In this document: positions 13,152-16,166 of the stretch, in pieces
How positions within the stretch are numbered: the first letter of the stretch is position 1
Layout: each line of letters opens with the position of its first letter
NCBI GenBank assembly: GCA_022709465.1
Contig: JAKLIT010000018.1
Location: forward strand, 1-16,166
Source of the DNA: Candidatus Omnitrophota bacterium
GTDB lineage: Bacteria; Omnitrophota; Koll11; Pluralincolimonadales; Pluralincolimonadaceae
Length of the DNA stretch: 16,166 bases
Direction of reading: 5' to 3'
Program-made: the position numbers and the translations under genes
The notes under the pieces: model-generated
Told to the model about the DNA's origin: nothing
Seen by the model: only the letters and a program-made list of their open reading frames with translations
The model's database searches: none

Positions 13152-13859
13152 GACGCCCCCGTTCCCGCCGATATCCGCGGCATATTCTCGTTCCTTGCGG
13201 GAAGGTATGACATGTTCAATGCTCTCGCGAGCATCGGGATGGACAGGTCATGGAGGAAGAGGGCTGCCGGCCTGGCGGTAGGCGCGATGAGGCCCGGTTC
13301 GCATGTGCTCGACCTCTGCGCCGGCACGGGTGACCTCGCTATCGAGGTCGCGTCCCTGGACAGGTACAGCCGCATAGAGGCACTGGACTTCTGCCCTGAG
13401 ATGGTCGAGATAGGCAAGGCGAAAGCGCGCGCGAAAAAGCTCGACGGACGGATAAACTGGACCGTCGCGGACGCCTCCGATATGTCGTATGCCAACGGGA
13501 CATTCGACGCCATAACGTGCGGTTTCGCGCTCCGGAATATGCAGAAGTACCTAGATAAAGTTTTCGCGGAGTCGTGCAGGGTGTTGAAGGCCGGCGGGTT
13601 CATGATAGCGTTGGACCTGACGCGCCCGGAAGGCCGTGCCAGGAAAGCGTTGCACGGGATATACCTTAAATGCGCGCTGCCCGCGATAGGGTTCATCATA
13701 TACGGCAGGACATCCCCGTTCCGGTACCTCGGGGAGTCGATATCCGGATTTTACACGGCCGAAGAGGTCAAAGAGAAGTTCCTGAAGGCGGGCTTCCGGG
13801 AATGCCGGTACGAACCGGCCGGTTTCGGGGCGGCGGGCATATATACGGCCGTAAAGTGA
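13149..13859 (+). CDS. menG: demethylmenaquinone methyltransferase (MenG/UbiE family)
   Basis: A SAM-dependent C-methyltransferase making the last step of menaquinone (or ubiquinone) synthesis. With the start at 13149 it is 236 residues, normal for UbiE. Family signatures are IRGIFSFLAGRYDMFN at 9-24, DRSWRKRA, the SAM motif VLDLCAGTGD at 53-62, CGFALRNM and LKAGGFMIALDLTRP. I prefer 13149 because it lies one base after the adenosyltransferase stop and the family usually begins shortly before the RGIF segment. An ATG at 13104 would add 15 residues and overlap the previous gene by 44 bases. Next to menA, menaquinone is the likely product; the rest of the pathway is not seen. Confidence 0.92.
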   Translation: MDAPVPADIRGIFSFLAGRYDMFNALASIGMDRSWRKRAAGLAVGAMRPGSHVLDLCAGTGDLAIEVASLDRYSRIEALDFCPEMVEIGKAKARAKKLDGRINWTVADASDMSYANGTFDAITCGFALRNMQKYLDKVFAESCRVLKAGGFMIALDLTRPEGRARKALHGIYLKCALPAIGFIIYGRTSPFRYLGESISGFYTAEEVKEKFLKAGFRECRYEPAGFGAAGIYTAVK

Positions 13860-13872
13860 TGCCTATAATAAT

Positions 13873-14784
13873 ATGAACAAGATACTTGTCTGGTTGGCGG
13901 CCCCGAGGCCGCAGTTCTTCACGGCGGCGGTCGTGCCGGTGGCGCTCGGCGCCGCGGTCGCGTATAACGGCACCGGCATTATCGACTGGGGCCTGTTCTG
14001 GTTGTCCATGGCCGGCGCGGTGCTTTCGCAGGCCGGGCTCAACCTGACGAACGATTATTATGATTTTAAAAGCGGCGATGACGTGGTCAACAAGAACCCG
14101 ACGCCGTTCAGCGGCGGAAGCGGGGTGCTGACCCGCGGGCTGTTAAAACCCCGGGAAGTCCTGGCGGCCGGGCTGCTGTGTTTTGCCGCGACGGCGGCGA
14201 TAGGATTTTACCTTGTATTTCTCATAAAAGGATATATCCTTATAGCTATAGGCGCTACAGGCATATTCCTGGCGTTCTTTTATACCGCGGGGCCGTTTAA
14301 GATAGGGTATACAAGGTTCGCGGAAGCGGCCACCGGGATAGGTTTCGGCCCGTTGATGGTTCTGGGTTCGTATTACGTTCAGGCGCGCCGCCTGGCATGG
14401 GAGCCGTTCTGGGCTTCCATTCCTGTAGCTATACTCATAGCGCTGGTCCTGTATATAAACGAATTTCCCGATCATGATGCGGACAGCGTATCCGGAAAGA
14501 ACAACACAGTTGTCTCCATCGGGAGGAAGAAGGCGTCCGGATATTATGCGCTGTTGATGTTGTCGGCATACCTGGCGGTTGCTGCCGGCGTGATTTCAGG
14601 GATCCTGCCGGGAGCCGCCCTGATAACTGTGGCGACTTTTCCGTTGGCCGCCATGGCGATAAGGACAGTAAAGGCGCATTACGATAAGGTGAAGGAACTG
14701 CTTCCCGCGAATGCGCTGACGGTAGCCGTACATTTCGTTTTCGGAATGCTTTTAACGATGTCTTACGTTTGGGGGAGAAAATAG
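13873..14784 (+). CDS. menA: 1,4-dihydroxy-2-naphthoate polyprenyltransferase (MenA, UbiA superfamily)
   Basis: An integral membrane prenyltransferase of 303 residues that attaches a polyprenyl chain to dihydroxynaphthoate, giving demethylmenaquinone, the substrate of MenG just upstream. The two Mg-diphosphate motifs are visible: NDYYDFKSGDD at 60-70 and NEFPDHDAD at 196-204. About eight hydrophobic segments are present, and NPTPFSGGSGVLTRG is typical of MenA rather than UbiA. The gene starts 13 bases after menG; no good ribosome site is visible in that gap, so coupling or a leader-poor start is likely. Confidence 0.92.
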   Translation: MNKILVWLAAPRPQFFTAAVVPVALGAAVAYNGTGIIDWGLFWLSMAGAVLSQAGLNLTNDYYDFKSGDDVVNKNPTPFSGGSGVLTRGLLKPREVLAAGLLCFAATAAIGFYLVFLIKGYILIAIGATGIFLAFFYTAGPFKIGYTRFAEAATGIGFGPLMVLGSYYVQARRLAWEPFWASIPVAILIALVLYINEFPDHDADSVSGKNNTVVSIGRKKASGYYALLMLSAYLAVAAGVISGILPGAALITVATFPLAAMAIRTVKAHYDKVKELLPANALTVAVHFVFGMLLTMSYVWGRK

Positions 14785-14793
14785 GAGGAGCGG

Positions 14794-16166
14794 ATGGCGA
14801 GCAACAGGACGATCGTCGGGCTTGTGTTTTCGTTTGTTATGGCTTTAACGGGCAATTCCGGTTTCGCGCAGGAGGCGGCGGTGGTTAACCTTATGGTACC
14901 GAATGCGATGCAGGGGACATGGGAGAACAAAGGCACCGCTAAGCACAGCTATATATCCGAGGGCGCGCGCACGGAAGGCGCGAAGTCGGTCCAGGTCAAA
15001 TATAACGTGAGCGGAGCCAGGCAGGAATCCGGTTTCTGGTTCGGCCTCATCGGCAAGGACCTCAGCAAGTACGGAGAGGTCAGTTTCTGGGTGAAAGGCG
15101 AGAAGGGCGGCGAGAACTTCAGGATCGGCATAAAAGACAGCTCCCATTTTGAGGACAAGATAGATATAAAGGACCTGGTTCCCGGAGGGGTGACCACGCA
15201 GTGGCAGAAGGTCACGATCCCGCTGTCCGATTTCAAATCGATAAAGAACTGGTTCAGCATGGACAACTTCTCGGTCACGTTCCGCAACGATTACGGCCAG
15301 CCGTTCACGGGGACGATATACCTCGACGGGCTCGCCCTCAGCGGTGAGAGGACGGGCGTAGAGCGCCAGCCGGTCATAAAATGGCCCGCGCCGGAACTCT
15401 CGACCATGACGGACGAGCAGTTCCTCGACCTCATCGAGCATTCCGCATGCATGTTCTTCTGGGATGAGGCGAATCCCGAGAACGGGCTCATAAAAGATAA
15501 TTGCGCTTCTTTCATGGCGGACGCCGCGCCGATGGCGAGCATCGCGTCAGTCGGTTTCGGCCTTCCGGCGTTATGCGTCGCGGTCGACCGCGGCTGGTTG
15601 CCGAAGGACAAGGTAGAGCAGAGGATATTAACGACGCTTAAATTCTTCAAGGACAAGGCAGAATGCGTCCACGGTTTTTATTACCATTTCCTCGACATGA
15701 GGAGCGGGGACCGCTGGGGCGATTGCGAGCTTTCGTCGATCGATACGGCCCTGCTGATGGCGGGCGTGATTTACGCGGGTGAATATTTCAAGGGCACCGA
15801 GATAGAGAAGCTCGCGAAGGAACTCTATGATAGGGTCGATTGGGCGTGGATGATGGATAACGGCACGACACCGAGCATGGGCTGGTTCCCCGATAAAGGT
15901 TTCCTGCCTTACAGGTGGTCGGGATATACGTCGGAGCACCTCGTGCTCTATTTTATGGGCATAGGTTCTACGACCCACCCGATGTCGCCGGATTCATGGA
16001 ACGCGTTCAGCCGCGGAATGAACACATATAAGGAATACAGGTTCAGCGGGCCGCCCGCGCTATTCACGCACCAGTATTCGCATTGCTATGTCGACTTCAA
16101 GGGCAAGGAAGACAGGTTCATGGATTACCAGGAGAATTCCGTCCAGGCGACCCTGGCCAACAGGCA
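14794..16166 (+). CDS. secreted GH144/PF10091-like glycosidase with N-terminal carbohydrate-binding-like domain (3' end outside window)
   Basis: The reading frame is open to the window edge (457 residues visible). It starts at ATG 14794 after a strong GGAGGAG ending about 3 bases before it, 9 bases after menA. Residues 1-25 are a signal peptide (hydrophobic core, GFAQ cleavage), so the enzyme is exported. Residues about 30-185 look like a beta-sandwich of the CIA30/CBM type (VSFWVKGEKGGENFRIGI, WQKVTIPLSDF, TIYLDGLALSG). The catalytic domain from about 205 has the glycoamylase-like pattern: FFWDEANPENGLIKD (221-235), SIASVGFGL, GFYYHFLDM, ELSSIDTALLMAG, and LFTHQYSHCYVDF (423-435). Such enzymes include endo-beta-1,2-glucanases (GH144), but the substrate cannot be read from the sequence. 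The ending is not seen. Confidence 0.87.
   Translation, partial: MASNRTIVGLVFSFVMALTGNSGFAQEAAVVNLMVPNAMQGTWENKGTAKHSYISEGARTEGAKSVQVKYNVSGARQESGFWFGLIGKDLSKYGEVSFWVKGEKGGENFRIGIKDSSHFEDKIDIKDLVPGGVTTQWQKVTIPLSDFKSIKNWFSMDNFSVTFRNDYGQPFTGTIYLDGLALSGERTGVERQPVIKWPAPELSTMTDEQFLDLIEHSACMFFWDEANPENGLIKDNCASFMADAAPMASIASVGFGLPALCVAVDRGWLPKDKVEQRILTTLKFFKDKAECVHGFYYHFLDMRSGDRWGDCELSSIDTALLMAGVIYAGEYFKGTEIEKLAKELYDRVDWAWMMDNGTTPSMGWFPDKGFLPYRWSGYTSEHLVLYFMGIGSTTHPMSPDSWNAFSRGMNTYKEYRFSGPPALFTHQYSHCYVDFKGKEDRFMDYQENSVQATLANR

Noticed and set aside
1..16166. CRISPR arrays, insertion sequences, prophage or integrase genes
   Set aside because: No array of regularly spaced repeats, transposase or integrase motif, or flanking inverted repeats were seen; the genes are uniform in strand and codon use.

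Overview
The window is a dense, all plus-strand stretch of bacterial chromosome. The genes favour ATA for Ile and AGG for Arg, and many adjacent genes overlap by the four bases ATGA. The mix of hopanoid, MEP-pathway isoprenoid, queuosine, menaquinone and secreted GH144-like genes points to an uncultivated Gram-negative-type bacterium. My best guess is Candidatus Omnitrophota or a nearby candidate phylum; this is inference from gene style, not from a marker gene.

Region 1 (2-10766) reads as one long operon that begins before the window. It holds a DUF116 fragment, squalene-hopene cyclase (shc/hpnF), the radical-SAM adenosylhopane synthase hpnH, a two-subunit ThDP decarboxylase of the phosphonopyruvate/sulfopyruvate type, a PhnW-type aminotransferase, a LicC/PntC-type cytidylyltransferase, a CDP-alcohol phosphatidyltransferase, an HpnL-like membrane protein, the HpnA epimerase/reductase, IspH, the HpnG nucleoside phosphorylase and a divergent ribulose-phosphate 3-epimerase-like protein. 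Nearly every junction is an overlap or a gap under 10 bases, and I see no internal promoter.

The most interesting reading of this operon is that a complete 'make aminoethylphosphonate, activate it with CTP, transfer it to an alcohol' module (3275-6732) sits inside the hopanoid genes. It could decorate a bacteriohopanepolyol, or another membrane lipid, with a 2-aminoethylphosphonate head group. The phosphonate-forming enzyme PepM is not in the window, nor are the squalene-forming genes, so the pathway is only partly visible.

Region 2 (10767-11284) has a strong sigma-70-like promoter, a small exported glycine-rich protein with YxxG repeats, a terminator-like hairpin region and a second good promoter. 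Region 3 (11285-16166) is a second same-strand gene run: an MgtE-type Mg2+ transporter lacking the usual N domain, QueF, a PduO-type cobalamin adenosyltransferase, MenG/UbiE, MenA, and a secreted GH144/PF10091-like glycosidase that runs off the right edge. These are housekeeping cofactor and transport functions with no clear link to the hopanoid operon beyond shared dependence on polyprenyl precursors (MenA). No tRNA, rRNA, CRISPR or mobile element was seen.
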